A stretch of DNA of 64,000 bases from Podospora pseudocomata (taxonomy: Eukaryota; Ascomycota; Sordariomycetes; Sordariales; Podosporaceae). Below, one piece after another: positions 32,186-44,988 of this stretch. Positions within the stretch are counted from its first letter, which is position 1. The number at the start of each line of letters is the position of its first letter. A program made the translations under genes and the position numbers. Below the pieces are notes generated by a model. That model searched no databases and had not been told where the DNA came from. It was given only the letters and a program-made list of their open reading frames with translations. The DNA is taken from NCBI RefSeq assembly GCF_035222375.1, contig NC_085889.1:1302001-1366000 (forward strand), in the 5' to 3' direction.

Positions 32186-33485
32186 ATGATTATACGGAAT
32201 TTCGGCGTGCGGCACGGTGAGTCTAGTTTGACAGCGGCTCGATTCCTCAGAACCCTCGCTAATTGAGTCGAATGTGTGAATCACAGGCCGCCAGGTGCTC
32301 TCTGTCCCTCCCTCGGCACCATCATGTCTCCGACTCTTCTCTACTCAGACCACAACGACGACAACGACCGCCACCCCCGTGCCCGGAAACCAAGAAGCGG
32401 TCGAGCAGCTCGCCGCTCTGAGCGCCACGGATGCCGCCCGCGAAGCCAGGCTCGCCGGCCGCCGACAGCAGCAGGAGATTGCGGCCATCCCGCGCAACTT
32501 CAGGAAGTTTATCAAGTACCAAAAGGAAACGGAGAAGCTCGGGTCCGAGGTTGAGAGGCGGTATCTCCCCGACGAGATCATCCGCAACCCGCCCCACGAC
32601 GCCAGTTTGGAGGACCTGCTCGCGGCGCAGTGCCACATGGGCCATCATGTCTCGAGGTGGAACCCGGCCAACTCGAGATACATTTATGGTGAGAGGTCGG
32701 ATATTCACATCATCAGCCTGGAGCAGACGGCGGCGCACTTGAGGAGGGCGGCGAGGGTGGTGGAGGAGGTGGCGTATCATGGGGGGTTGATTCTGTTTGT
32801 GGGGAACAGGAAGGGGCAGATGCCGATTGTGACGAGGATGGCGGAGCTGGCGGGGGCGTGTCACCTTTTTCAGAAGTGGACGCCGGGGTGTATCACGAAC
32901 AAGGATGTGTTGTTGCAAGGGGGGCAGCTCAAGATTGTGGATGAGAGGGATAGGGAGTTGGAGGGGTTTGAGGAGCATTTGAGGGATTGCAGGCCGGTGA
33001 CGCCGGATTTGGTGGTTTGCTTGAACCCGTTGGAGAATTATGCGTTGCTGAGGGAGTGTGCGCTGGCTACGGTGCCGACGGTGGGGGTGATTGACACGGA
33101 TGCTGATCCGAGCTGGGTTACATATCAGATTCCGGCGAATGACGATAGGTGAGTTTTCCTTGAATGAGGGAGATGGATGGGTTGCTAATGATTGGAGAAT
33201 AGTTTGCGATCTGTGGCTCTTATTGCGGGTGTTTTGGGGCGGGCTGGTGAGAGGGGGCAGCAGAGGAGGCTGGCGGATGCTGAGCAGGGGGTTGTGAAGT
33301 GGCAGACGCCCAAGGATGTGTTTAGTTTTATCGGCAAGGTGAACGCCAAGATCAGGAGGGAAGCCGAGGAAAAACAGGAGAACATGCAGAAGGAGACGGG
33401 AGGGCTGAAGCCGGCTGATTTGATGACGGAGGATGAGGTTATCGCTGAAATGTTTGGTCAGGGGGCTGTTCCGTCCAAATACTAG
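32186..33485 (+). CDS. MRP4: mitochondrial small-subunit ribosomal protein uS2m
   Basis: Exons 32186-32216, 32287-33148 and 33203-33485 give 391 residues. The first exon (MIIRNFGVRH) plus the start of exon 2 makes a basic, Ser/Thr-rich mitochondrial presequence. The uS2 core starts near residue 120 with LLAAQCHMGHHVSRWNP and contains SDIHIISLEQT, LILFVGNRKGQ, WTPGCITNKDV, PDLVVCLNPLENYALLREC and VPTVGVIDTDADP. It belongs to the mitochondrial 37S ribosomal subunit. Splice signals are consensus (GTGAGT donors, CACAG and AATAG acceptors) and total coding length is in phase. A long antisense frame over this gene is a shadow of its codon bias. Confidence 0.93.
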
Positions 33486-34249
33486 TGGGCGAGTGTCCCT
33501 TTTCTGTATCAAAATTCAAGATGAATGTGTATTTTAGAGGCTTTTGTATGTACATGTAAATTAGGAACAAAATTGGTACACTTGCTGAAAGACAACAAAA
33601 TAACAGCTCCTCAGGAGGCGTGATGTCAACAAATCACTGTCGATAATGATTGTTGTTGTTGATATTGTCCTGGCAGCTGTTCGTCTCATCACGCCGGGCT
33701 GTCAGCTGCCACCAGCCAAGACTATGACTAAGGCCCCCTCCCCCCCAATGCGGCCCGAAATCTTCGCAGCATCCCCTTTCCAGCGAATTTCCCCTCACCA
33801 GGCACAAATCATCACCACGCACATTTCAGCACAGCAGACACGTTCCCGTCACGTCACAGCCAACACCCTGTCGCCGCACTTCGGTCGTTCTCGTCACGCC
33901 ACACCGGCATTCCCCCGTTGATTGGGCACGAACCGGCCCGACATCCAGGAACACACCCACCCGTCCCTGAGTCGTGCTGTTCAGGTACCCCTCCAAACAC
34001 TCTCTTCTGCTTTCCAGGTACGGGTGTTTCAACTTTTGGGGAATCTAGGTAGGAGAAGGAGGAGGAGGAGAACCGTTGTAGGAAGAGAAGAGGAAGACAA
34101 TACAAGATGCATTTCTCACCATAACCATTCACATCTTATCCAGAAGTACCTCAACAGACGAACAGGATGCTAATAACTCACATCTGACCCGGCACAGACG
34201 GACGCTGCATTGAACACCGTCCGGACCGAACATAGCCTGCCAAGAAGCA
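33486..34249. other. intergenic, promoter and leader of the SPT10-like gene
   Basis: 3' end of the uS2m gene, then a CA/CT-rich stretch (33720-33920) and a purine-rich tract (34045-34100) before the ATG at 34250. Short upstream open frames are present but none is a recognised gene. Confidence 0.45.
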
Positions 34250-35836
34250 ATGCCGGCCATTCTGGAGGACCCAGCCGCCTCGACCATCTATCGTATCTCG
34301 GGCGACCCTCCGTATCCGGATCCCGCGAAGCCTTCGGTCCCGGCCTCTATTGTCCCTCGCCATGTGACGCTTAGAGACCGGCAGACCGAGGCCACCGTCA
34401 TTCCGTTTGCATCCCGGGATGAGGTACCCGAGTCATTGCTGCGCTATCTCAGCGACCAGTTCAGCAAAGAGATCGAGGGCGGTGATACCTACCCCATGAT
34501 GGAGCCCATGTCGTTTGACAAGTTTGCTGCCTACTGGTTCCAGAACTTTGCCGGTATCATGCTGCTGGGCAACATTGAAAGCGCTGCCGATGTGATCGAG
34601 GGTAAAGACTGGTCGAAGGAGTGCCTTGGCACTTTCTACATCAAGCCCAACTACCCCGGCCGCAGCAGCCACATCTGCAACGCGGGCTTCATCGTCACTG
34701 ATGCCTCCCGCAACCGCGGTGTTGGTCGGCTGATGGGCGAGACGTACCTCGAGTGGGCTCCCCAACTGGGCTACAAGTACTCCGTCTTCAACCTCGTCTA
34801 CGAGACCAACGTGGCCTCGTGCAAGATTTGGGACGCCCTCGGCTTCAAGCGGATCGGCCGGGTCAAGGGCGCCGGCAACCTCAAGAGCCACCCGGACCGG
34901 CTGGTGGACGCCATCATCTACGGGCGCGACCTGGGCGACGCGGCGGGCGGCGCGGGCAACGAGGAACTTGTGAGTGAAGAGCGTTTCGACAAGATCAAGT
35001 TTTACCTCAAATACGGCCGCTATCCGAACGGCGCTGACCGAGCCGAGAAAAGCAGACTCCGTAGCGCGGCGACACACTACAAGCTCCTGGAGGGCGACGT
35101 CTTGATGCTCAAGGATAAAGAGGTCATCTCGGACCCGCAGCGGCAGTACGAGATTGCGAGGATGGTGCACAACCAGGCCCACGCCGGCATCAACAAGACG
35201 ACGGCGACCATTGCGGAGCGGTACCACTGGAGCCGGATCAAGGAGACGGTGTCGGATGTAATTAGGAACTGTACAGAATGCAAAGAGCTGGGGAAGCCAT
35301 CATCATCATCATCAGCTGCTGCTGCCGCTGCCGCTGCCGCTGCCGCTGCTTCACAGTCTTCGCAAACAACAGCTGCCCAACCCTCACCTGCTCTTGCCGC
35401 CGTCAACGGCGTAAAACGACCCAGTTCTGTAACACTACCTGGAGCCCCCAATCCTAAACGGTCCTCTCCCAGTCCCACTGCTACAGCTGTCGTCGTGGCC
35501 GCCCCGTCTTCTTCCTCAACAACAACACTACAGCAGCAGCCAAGGCCACCAATACCCGACCCGCCCCACTTGGGGCCGTTTACCGTGCCAAGGCAACAAC
35601 AACAACCTCACCCACCACCGCAGTATACCGATCCGACGACGATATCGCTTTTATCATCAGCCAGTCACAGTCACGGAATCGACACGGGTTCGGGTCCTGG
35701 TGTTGATGCGGCCATGGGGGGGCCTGGGCATCATGATGCCCACCACCACCACCACCATCCACATCACCATGTGCAAGTGACGGATGTGTACCAGCCTATT
35801 GATCCGCAGATTATACAATCTTCTTTGCACCATCAT

Positions 35837-35870
<34 letters not shown>

Positions 35871-36217
35871 ATCACGATGACGGTTTGGTGCACCCGGGGT
35901 ATTTGTTAGGGGATGTGCACCACCCGCATCATCATCATCAGGAGCCTGATGAGACGGATGCGTTTCAGGCGTTGATTAACGCTGGGGCGGAAGAGGAGGA
36001 GGTGGAGGAGGAAGAGGTTGTGGGCAGGAGGATGAGGGAGGAGGTGGAGGAGGCGGTGGATAGGGATTTGGAGATGTTGATTGAGGAGCCGGTTGAGGAG
36101 GAGGATGAAGGAAAGGTGAGAGGGGGGAAGGAGGAGGGGAGTTTGAGTCCTAAGGGGGAGGTGCCAGCTACGCCTGTGCCGACCGAGGTCGGGGATGAGG
36201 GGGGGAGGGTTGGGTAG
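34250..36217 (+). CDS. spt10: Spt10-like GNAT acetyltransferase with integrase-type zinc finger
   Basis: Single exon, 655 residues. Residues about 60-230 form a GNAT fold with the acetyl-CoA signature RNRGVGRLMG (154-163), VYETNVASCKIWDALGFKR and an N-terminal acceptor region. Residues about 285-350 hold an HHCC zinc finger like that of integrases (His307, His311, Cys341, Cys344). This pairing defines yeast Spt10, which activates core histone genes by binding their upstream elements through the HHCC domain. The C-terminal 300 residues are low-complexity: poly-Ser/poly-Ala, poly-His around 35738-35865 and a strongly acidic end. Function by homology is regulation of histone gene transcription; the acetyl acceptor is unproven. 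Confidence 0.85.
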
Positions 36218-37366
36218 AGTGAAGGCGGACGGGGTGGGTAAATATGTTGGACTTTGTTAACATAGCAACAAAAAGGGGGTTGGCGGTTGGGAAAATAGAG
36301 TTTTGGGGATTCAGGGGGGCGGTTAACTACTTGTGATTTTTTGGCTACGGATATTTTCACGCGATGATTAACTTAACATTTTGTAATAGAGTTTATTTCA
36401 TGAATTATGTTGTGTTGCTTCGCTGGGGGTATCTTGCTCATGGTGGTTGGATATGGAAGAGATGGGGGTTGATTGGCGGGTTCCAAACTCAGCCTCAAAG
36501 TCTTTCCCCAAGTCGTGTACCACCAACCCACCATCCTAACTACCTCTTTCACGCTAAAATGTTTCTCAATATTGTCTGTACACATGTTACAGACACTTCG
36601 TGGGAAAAGCGCAAATGTCTTGTACCACCCACCATCCCAACTCCCTCTTCCACGCTAAAATTCTTCCAGATCGAGAGCATCGAGTACAGATAATCGAAAT
36701 AAGAGCATCATCCTCGGTAATATCAAACCGTCGTTACATGCATTTGAGATGTTACACACGCCTCAGAGTTCTGGATGCCAGGAAGGTTGGGCGTCTGTTT
36801 TTCAATGATGATATCAATCAACGATGTCGACAAAGGTGATATAAAGACTATCTTGCCCATCGCAAGCGATATTCTCTCATAAATATCTCTGGCTTGTAGG
36901 CAACATTATGCAAGATGGACATAGTAACACTCCAGGCACAAGGCCTTATCAATATTATCTGCTCTAGGAATCTGCATACCTGTATGAAAGCACCTTCACT
37001 AACTAGTAATATATGATGTAAATTAGAACCGTTGAATCGGTTGGTTGGCCCATGTACTGAGGACTGGTTGAACTTAGTTTTGATATTGCACATGGTATTG
37101 ATGCTGCTTGAAACGAATACCTATCTCGTCATGCAACCCAGCTTTATACATCTCTATCGTATTCCACTCCTGAATAGACATCATGCACAACACACATTGA
37201 CCGCTGCATAATATTACAGGAGAGACTGCCATTACTTTAACATCTTTTATTACCACATTTGCCATGTATATAACACGCAAAGAATCTAGGTATCAACACC
37301 CCATGCTCATGCAACAACCCCCTGTGTTCCATCACTTTTATCTACAGCCCCCTTTTCCAGCCCCCT
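36218..37366. other. intergenic
   Basis: AT-richer than its neighbours. It contains one imperfect direct repeat (listed separately) and no recognisable gene. The right end is the 3' side of the CCT7 gene. Confidence 0.5.
36517..36661 (+). repeat. imperfect direct repeat
   Basis: A segment of about 40 bp beginning GTACCACC and ending CACGCTAAAAT occurs at 36517-36560 and again at 36622-36661, with a few substitutions and a small gap. The spacing is about 105 bp. Origin unknown. Confidence 0.7.
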
Positions 37367-39200
37367 TTACCGCCTGGGCATACCCCTTCCACGCCCCCTC
37401 CCACCAAGTGCCCTCTGCGCATCACCAGGACGCAAAGCAGCACCTGGGGCCTGAGGAGCCGCGCTCTCCTCGTTTCTAATCGTCTCATCCACGCCCAAAA
37501 TCAAGCACGCAGCCTCCGTGGCAGCCTGAATAGCATTGATCTTGACCAGCGCAGGCTCCCAAACAAATCTCTCCATCATGTCTGTTGTGCCCTCGTTGAC
37601 AAAGTCAACACCCGCCCAGGTGTTGCCCCTTCTGTGCTCGACTCTGAGTCTGTTGAGGATATCGGTCGCGTCGAACCCAGCGTTATCGCAGAGCTGGCGG
37701 GGGATGACCTCCATGGCCTTGGCGAAGCTCTTGATGATGGCTTGCTGCTTGTGGGCTACGTCGCGATCGGCGAACCGGTGGAGGTAGGCGGAAATCTCCA
37801 TTTCTGTGGCACCACCACCGCCAACAATAGTCTTGTTGCGGATGGCGCGCTTGACAATCATGAGGGCGTCGTGGAGAGAGCGCTCAACCTCGGCGATGAA
37901 CTGCTCAGCACCACCTCGGAGGACAAGAGTGCAGGTCTTGGCGGAGGGGCAGCCCTCAAAGAAGTTGAAGCGCTCGCCACCGATTTGTCTCTCGTCGAAG
38001 GACTCGCATGTGCCGAGATGCTCAGCGTGGATGTCGGAGCAGGTGCTCTGGATAGTGGCGCCGGTGGCTTGAACAACACGCTCCATATCATCGGCAGACA
38101 CACGACCAGCGCAGAAGATGTCGCGATCAGCGAAGTATTGGGTAGCCAAGTCACCAATGGGGAGCTTGGAGAGGACAACCTTGGCACCGGTCTCATGGAG
38201 GGCTTCGAGCTTCTTGAAGATGATTTGCCATTCGGCGTCGACGATGGCTTGGTACTCGGATACGTGCTCGACGCGGACCTCGGCGTTGTCCTTCTCGGCC
38301 TTGAGCTCGAGCTCGACGTTCAGGCAGACAATCTTGGGCTTCTTGAAGGACTTGGGCTGCTGCTCGAAACCGGCGTAGGAGAAGGTCTTCTTGAAGGCGA
38401 CACCGTTTACGAAGAGGGAGTCGGTAAGGGAACCGCCGGGAATCTTCTTGATGCCTATTAACTTTTCGTTGAGGTCTTCTTGATCGAGGGAGAGGACGGC
38501 GTCGACGACCACTAATGAGAGAAACAAGATATTAGTACCCCTGCCCTGCTGCGGCCTATTGTGTACCCAGAAAAGGGGGCCTCACTCTTTGTGAAGAACT
38601 CGGTGTTACGCTTGATAAGTTTGCTGGTCATGGCGGTGGCAGCGAGCTTCTCGAGTGTGTCTCTCCTGTTGCCCTCGGTTGTGTTGACAGCAATCTCCTT
38701 GATCTTGTTCACCGCCATGGTCGACGCTCTCCTGAGACCCTTGATGATGATCTGTGAGCTGACCCCATTCTCAACATGCTCCTTGACCTCCTTGAGGATC
38801 TCGCCGGCGAGAACAACGACGGAGGTAGTACCGTCACCGACTTCGGCGTCTTGTGACCGGGCAATATCGACGAGGATGCGGGCGGCGGGGTGGACAATGT
38901 CCAGGAGCTTCATGACGGTGGCACCATCATTGGTGATGGTCTGCTTGCCGTTGGCATCGACCATGAGGAGATCACCGCCATAGGGGCCGAGAGTAGACTT
39001 TATCGTGGCCTGAACGGCGAGACAGGCGTTGATATTGGAGATGATCTGGCCCTTGCCCTGAGAGGTGTCCGTCCCTGCGCAACAACACAAGCATCGAGTC
39101 AGTGGGGGAGGGGACAACGGTGAGCGGATCGGGAAGGAGGGGTTGTTTTCTAACCCTCTTTCAGGACAATGATGGTGGGTGTTTGGCCTCCGAAAGACAT
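37367..39200 (-). CDS. cct7: T-complex chaperonin subunit eta (CCT7)
   Basis: Exons 39155-39200, 38586-39074 and 37367-38511 give 559 residues, the normal CCT length. Exon 1 encodes [15 protein letters not shown]. Chaperonin signatures are [19 protein letters not shown], the ATP site [11 protein letters not shown] and [14 protein letters not shown], and the C-terminal VVGGGG-type block ([20 protein letters not shown]). [22 protein letters not shown] and the Gly/Arg tail [12 protein letters not shown] identify the eta subunit. It works in the cytosolic TRiC ring that folds actin and tubulin. Introns have GTTAGA and GTGAGG donors; phases agree. Confidence 0.95.
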
Positions 39201-39402
39201 CTTGTGGCCGGTGTGTGAAGGCTGGTCTCTTTGTTCTGGTCGTGACGGAACTACAAGAGTCGTTGCAAAGGGGGTGTGGTGGTGGGTGGAACGCGCGCCG
39301 TTGGGGGGGTAATTTGATTATTTCGTGGAGCTTCCCGGCCTTTGGGTCCCAGAGCTCCCAAAAAAATATCGAAGCCTTGCTGCACTCCGCCTGCCAGCGA
39401 CT

Positions 39403-39448
39403 GCCAGAGACGCTTGGACGCTGTAGCCAGAGACGCTTGGACGCTGTA
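39403..39448 (+). repeat. 23-bp tandem duplication
   Basis: Positions 39403-39425 and 39426-39448 are identical and the third copy begins with GCC. It lies about 200 bp upstream of the CCT7 start codon. Confidence 0.9.
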
Positions 39449-39658
39449 GCCTGTGCACGGGCCACCTCCTGAGTTGTTTGACCTCTTGAAGGTCACATGT
39501 TTTGTCATGTGAGCTCCTCCAAGAGAACCCCACTCCCAGAAGCTGATTTCTCTGCTCCACTTCCCCCGGAGTTTAGGATGAGACACTTACAGGGCCAACC
39601 TGACTTTAATTACTGACGTTACGTACCAGTCACTGTACACTCTCTCCCTCACCACAAA

Positions 39659-39780
39659 ATAATTGAGATACTAAAGTAGGTTAATACACGTTGAAGGACA
39701 GTCTATAGGCCTATCAACCTACTTTTGATATATAGTTTATAGTATAATATGGGCTTAACTTACTTTCGAATCTCAATTAT
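39659..39780. mobile_element. MITE-like inverted-repeat element
   Basis: Both ends read ATAATTGAGAT inward, followed after four differing bases by AAGTAGGTTAA on the left and AAGTAAGTTAA on the right. A third, inverted AAGTAGGTT copy lies inside, near 39717-39725. The interior is AT-rich and noncoding. The outer flanks also show weak inverted similarity, so the true ends may lie further out. It is probably a small non-autonomous DNA element; the superfamily is not determined. Confidence 0.55.
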
Positions 39781-39934
39781 CCTGTGGGCAGGGTGACTCT
39801 CTACGCAAGCAGGATCACGCAATCAACACAAAAGAGACAAGCCATGTCATTGTAAGAGTAACCAACATTTCCCATCATTATCCAACCAAAACCCATTACC
39901 CAAGATACCCAATCCAATTTTCCCAATCCCATCA

Positions 39935-41380
39935 TTATGTCTTCCCTGAATCGGAGCCCAGGGCACTCTTCTCAACAACCTGAACCGACGACTCATCCGT
40001 CACTTGCTTTTGATCCGCCTTCTCAACATCTGGGCCTGTGGCCTTCCTCCTCCACCAAGCCCTCTGGTCAGTGATGTCTTGGCTGGAATTGCTCTGATTA
40101 TCCGGATCGGTAGAGCGGAACTGAAGAGCGTTCGGCTGCGAGCTTAGCTCCCTGCCTCGTCGGAATGTCAACGTAGCAGTCAGTCTTTCCTCGAAAGCTG
40201 AGCTGAAGACGAACATGTTCGGAAAGAAGCGCCGGAAGAAGGCTCGGAGTGATGGGAGACAGGCGCAGACGATTCCAATGTCCATTTCGACGATGCTAGA
40301 TGTTGTCAGCCCAACCCATCCACAGATTCCACTTCTTGTCAGTACTCACCACCAAATCAAGTTTTTGACATAATGCCATGAAATATCCGTTTCGTTGGCT
40401 CCCGTCATCGCAGTCACCATGCGCATGGTGCTCACACCGCAGACACTGTAAACTGTTAGCCCCCTGAGTTTTCCCAACACAACCCTCCCCACAAACAACA
40501 AGCAATGACTGGAAGAGAACTTACAAACCACCCGCCATCAAAATGCCCACCACACCCACCTTCCTCCTAATCCCCACCTTCAAATCCCACAGCATCCAAA
40601 TCGGCATCACCAAAATTATGAAATCCGTCGCCATGTTCAGTATATTAGCCGAATCAAACACCGCCTGCTGGTTGATGCACGTGCCCCCCTCAATCGTCCA
40701 GTCCCAGTAATACTGCATCGGTTTGCAGATGTACAGAAACAGAAACGCGTTGGGGATGGTGTACCCAACCACAAAAAACATGACCACGTAAACCGCTATC
40801 CGGAACTTGTGGTTGGCGGTGGCGAAGCGGAGGTAGAAGGACAGGATGGACATCTTGACGAAGAGGGTGGTGAGGTTGTAGGTCATGGCGCCGCCGATCA
40901 TGCCGAGCTTCATCATGGATTGGAACTTGGGGAAGGGGAGGTCCCAGATGTGGTTTCCCATGCCGAGCGTGGTTTCTGTTTTTGGGGGGTCAGCTTTGTT
41001 TGATCAGGATGATGTTGGTTGTCTTTAGAGACAAAAGACGTACGGATGATGGAGACGGTCGAGTTGGCAATGGTGAAGAGCTATCAGTAGTGGTCAGTTG
41101 CCATGTCTGTCATGATTAAAAACAAGGGGTGTCCGTACAAAGGCAATGATTACCAAGTCTATCCATCCCCAAGGTCAGCAAACTAGGTAGGTGTGTGGTT
41201 TGTGTGAAGGGAGATCTCACAATCATCTGGATGCCATTTTCGAATGATATGGCTGGCTGTGTACAACCTCGGGACCAAAAAGCACAGCGCAAGAACTGGA
41301 AACACCACAGCAACAGTAATGAGTCTGTAACCGATCGACTCGGGGTTGTCGTAGTTCGGTATTGGAGCTGCGGGATCCAT
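39935..41380 (-). CDS. rhodopsin-domain integral membrane protein, fungal 7-TM family
   Basis: Six exons (41221-41380, 41139-41158, 41044-41080, 40525-40975, 40350-40445, 39935-40295) give 374 residues in phase. Conserved features of the family (PF20684) are TM1 ITVAVVFPVLALCFLVPRLY, the HPDDYLVIIAFL motif made by splicing, the TTLGMGNHIWD loop, LFVKMSILSFYLRF, CKPMQYYWDW with CINQQ, FILVMPIWMLWDLKV and CACLPSLRAFFRRFFP. A hydrophilic cytosolic tail of about 90 residues follows. The family is large and mostly uncharacterised; PTH11-type receptors are distant relatives, but no CFEM domain is present here. The 20-nt second exon is unusually small, but its frame and splice signals fit. Confidence 0.88.
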
Positions 41381-42824
41381 CCTTACTATCCTGACCTAGC
41401 TTCACCGTACGCGTCTTCTCGTTGGTAATGTCGGCACCCAAGTCTTCAGCAACAGTCTGGGTTGTCCGTGTTCGTATAGTCGATAATAAACGAGTGTCAG
41501 ATCTCCTCTCCCACCTCAAGCAAACCTGCAAGTCGTCACCCAAATCCAAACACAATATATCCTCAATAAAATCCCCAAATGATTGACAAGAAGTTACAAA
41601 ATGAGAAGAACCTGAACTCTCCTCATGTCCCATCTCAGCGGGAACCACCCACCCTAAGTACTACACTAAACGAGCCCATCCGTCCAAATCCCCCAGCCGC
41701 ACCCCCCTACCCATGTCCATCATCCCCAAGATCTCCAGACCGGTCCCTCCCTCTCGATCTCTTGACGTAACATAACGCCATCTCATTCCATTTATCCCCT
41801 TCTTTGCCTGCCGCAGAAAACAACCCCAGTTCCTTCACAACCAAACAATTTGCAATTAATGCGCAGCACTAACCCCCGGCAGGGGATAGCTTCCTTCTCC
41901 GGCACCCCGGCACCCCCGGTCCGGACCCGGTAGGATCACCTACCCCCGGATTGGATCCACCAAGCGAGCAAGCCAAACGGGCTTGTTGGTTCGCTAAGGG
42001 ATTTTCTGGGAATTTTAGAGAGAGAGAGGAGGGTCTGTGAGTCGGGGAAGAACCAAAGAGCAAGCCACCTCCTCAGCCTTGGGTTATGAGGATTTCGCGG
42101 ACACGATGCTTGGCTCATGGTGGGCTGATTATTACGATGGGAAACGAATGACGCGAGTTGAGTATCAACACAGACGTTCCTCTCGAAGATTTAATTAATG
42201 GATGAGTCTGGATGCAGATTGCCACTGGCGACGAACAACTAGAAGATGCATGCTTGATGTATTCTTTGGCCCATGGCAAAGAGATCTTGAGGCTGCAGAT
42301 GTTCAAAATCATTTGACCAGGAAGAGCTGAGGATGTGACAGACAATGGACCGCTGCTGAGTTGAGACGACCTGCCCGACCACTCCGACCAACTCAATTTG
42401 AAGCGTCGTGCAGTAGCGGTGCTCGCCAGCGAGCGACCTCTCTGAAAATGGCTAAGCTGGACCCCGAGGCCACAAACCCTAGGCGAAATCCAACAAGGTG
42501 GATGTCCAATAACATCCGGAAGAAGCCGCATCGCAGCAGACAGACCGTATCCAAATGATCAAGTGGCGACCAAGTCTCTTCCAGGGGCGGCAAGGCGACA
42601 AATGGTTGGTTCACACTCAACAAGTGCTCTGAATTGGTGACTATGGCTCTAAATGTGTTCCCATTGATGAGCTGAAAGGAAAACCCTGAAAGCCCTCATT
42701 CCTTTTCCGTGATCGCCAGTTTGCTGTGCAAAAGTGAAATCATGATATCATTGCTCCCGGAACATCAAAACCCAGAGACCGTATGCCACCAGCCCAAAAC
42801 GCCGACCTAGAAGACACTGGCCAT
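41381..42824. other. intergenic, no gene seen
   Basis: Contains the promoter of the rhodopsin-domain gene and the 3' region of the eS26 gene. Frames such as 42115-42531 (minus) lack motifs and are not called. Confidence 0.5.
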
Positions 42825-43508
42825 TTAGGCAGTCTTAGCACCCTGGGTAGGGGTGACCTTCTTGCCGTCCTTGTTGTAGCGGACACGCGGGGGAGGAGCA
42901 CGGTTGCGGCGACCCTCGCGGGAGCGGACACTAGAAGCACAAGTGTCAGCGGGAGACTGTTCTGTAGTCGGGGGGTATACTCTTCTGCGCGGGAAACGCG
43001 TTCGACCAAGGAATCTTCTCAGCCGCCCTCGTCGTCGTGAAGACAGACGTGGTTGTCCCCGCCAGTTGGACAAACGTACCGGACAATCTTGCCGTGAATG
43101 GCGCAAGAGACGCAGTACTGCAGCTTGAGGTACATCTTGGGAACCGTGTACTCGGCGAACACCGAGGCGTCGGAGATATCACCTGTGAAGTCGCAAAGTC
43201 AGTCTGGGTTTGTTCTCGATCGGGTTGTTGTTGTCGTGGTGTGGTGTCGCCAGCGCGTGTATACGTACGGATAGCCGCAGACTCAACCATGTTGCGGATG
43301 GTGAACCGCTTGATGGCCTTGTCCTTGGGAGTGCATCTCGAGCAGTTGGAGCACCGGATGGGCTTGACGTGGCCGCGGCCTGTGAGGAATAGAGTTAGCG
43401 ATGATGTCCAGGTCGAGGTCGAGGTCGAGGTCGATATCGACCAAGGCGATGAATGAAAAGTCACATACCCTTCTTGTTGCGGCCGTTGTTCTTTCTCTTC
43501 TTGACCAT
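42825..43508 (-). CDS. rps26: 40S ribosomal protein eS26
   Basis: Exons 43469-43508, 43269-43379, 43080-43182 and 42825-42930 give 119 residues, exactly the fungal eS26 length. Exon 1 encodes [13 protein letters not shown]. Then come [20 protein letters not shown] with the zinc-binding Cxx[16 protein letters not shown], the second CxxC in [12 protein letters not shown], and the basic tail [19 protein letters not shown]. It is a component of the small ribosomal subunit near the mRNA exit. Three introns with consensus GTATGT/GTACGT donors, rich in the first half of the gene, are typical of fungal ribosomal protein genes. It is divergently paired with ubiquitin-eS31. Confidence 0.96.
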
Positions 43509-44649
<1,141 letters not shown>

Positions 44650-44988
44650 TTGCCCAACATGAACAAAAAGAAGGCGAAACATGGGACTGGGACGGAAAAG
44701 CATTGAGCTAGGAACGGGGCTGTGACTGATTTTCTTCATCGGCGTTTATGTACCTTTAGATAGGGGGGCATATTCTGGCTCTGACATGGCGAGGAAATGC
44801 GATTTGGGATGCGACATGATCACGATATCTCGGCTCTTTGATAGAGAGTTCCCCGTCATCGTCTGCGTTGTGGTTCTGGAAAGGGTCGCAAGGTAGCAAA
44901 TCCTAAGCCCATCCCCATGATTCTTTTCGTTCATTACATTTGGGTGTCTCTGTGCTTGTCTGTTTTATTTGTCTTGTCCTGTGTTACC
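44650..44988. other. convergent intergenic region
   Basis: Shared 3' space between ubiquitin-eS31 (plus) and the chitinase (minus). It would hold both poly(A) regions; no gene. Confidence 0.55.

Larger units (their letters stand above)
39201..39934. other. intergenic with short repeats
   Basis: Promoter side of CCT7. It holds a 23-bp tandem duplication and a small inverted-repeat element (listed separately); no gene. Confidence 0.5.

Noticed and set aside
32322-33512. 396-codon minus-strand open frame
   Set aside because: Antisense to the uS2m gene; Arg/His/Pro-rich with no motif, and crosses the verified intron and exon ends.
37634-38461. 275-codon plus-strand open frame
   Set aside because: Antisense to CCT7 exon 3; Leu/Gly/Glu-rich artefact.
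42115-42531. 138-codon minus-strand frame between the rhodopsin-domain and eS26 genes
   Set aside because: No motif and overlapping plus-strand frames of equal quality; treated as intergenic.
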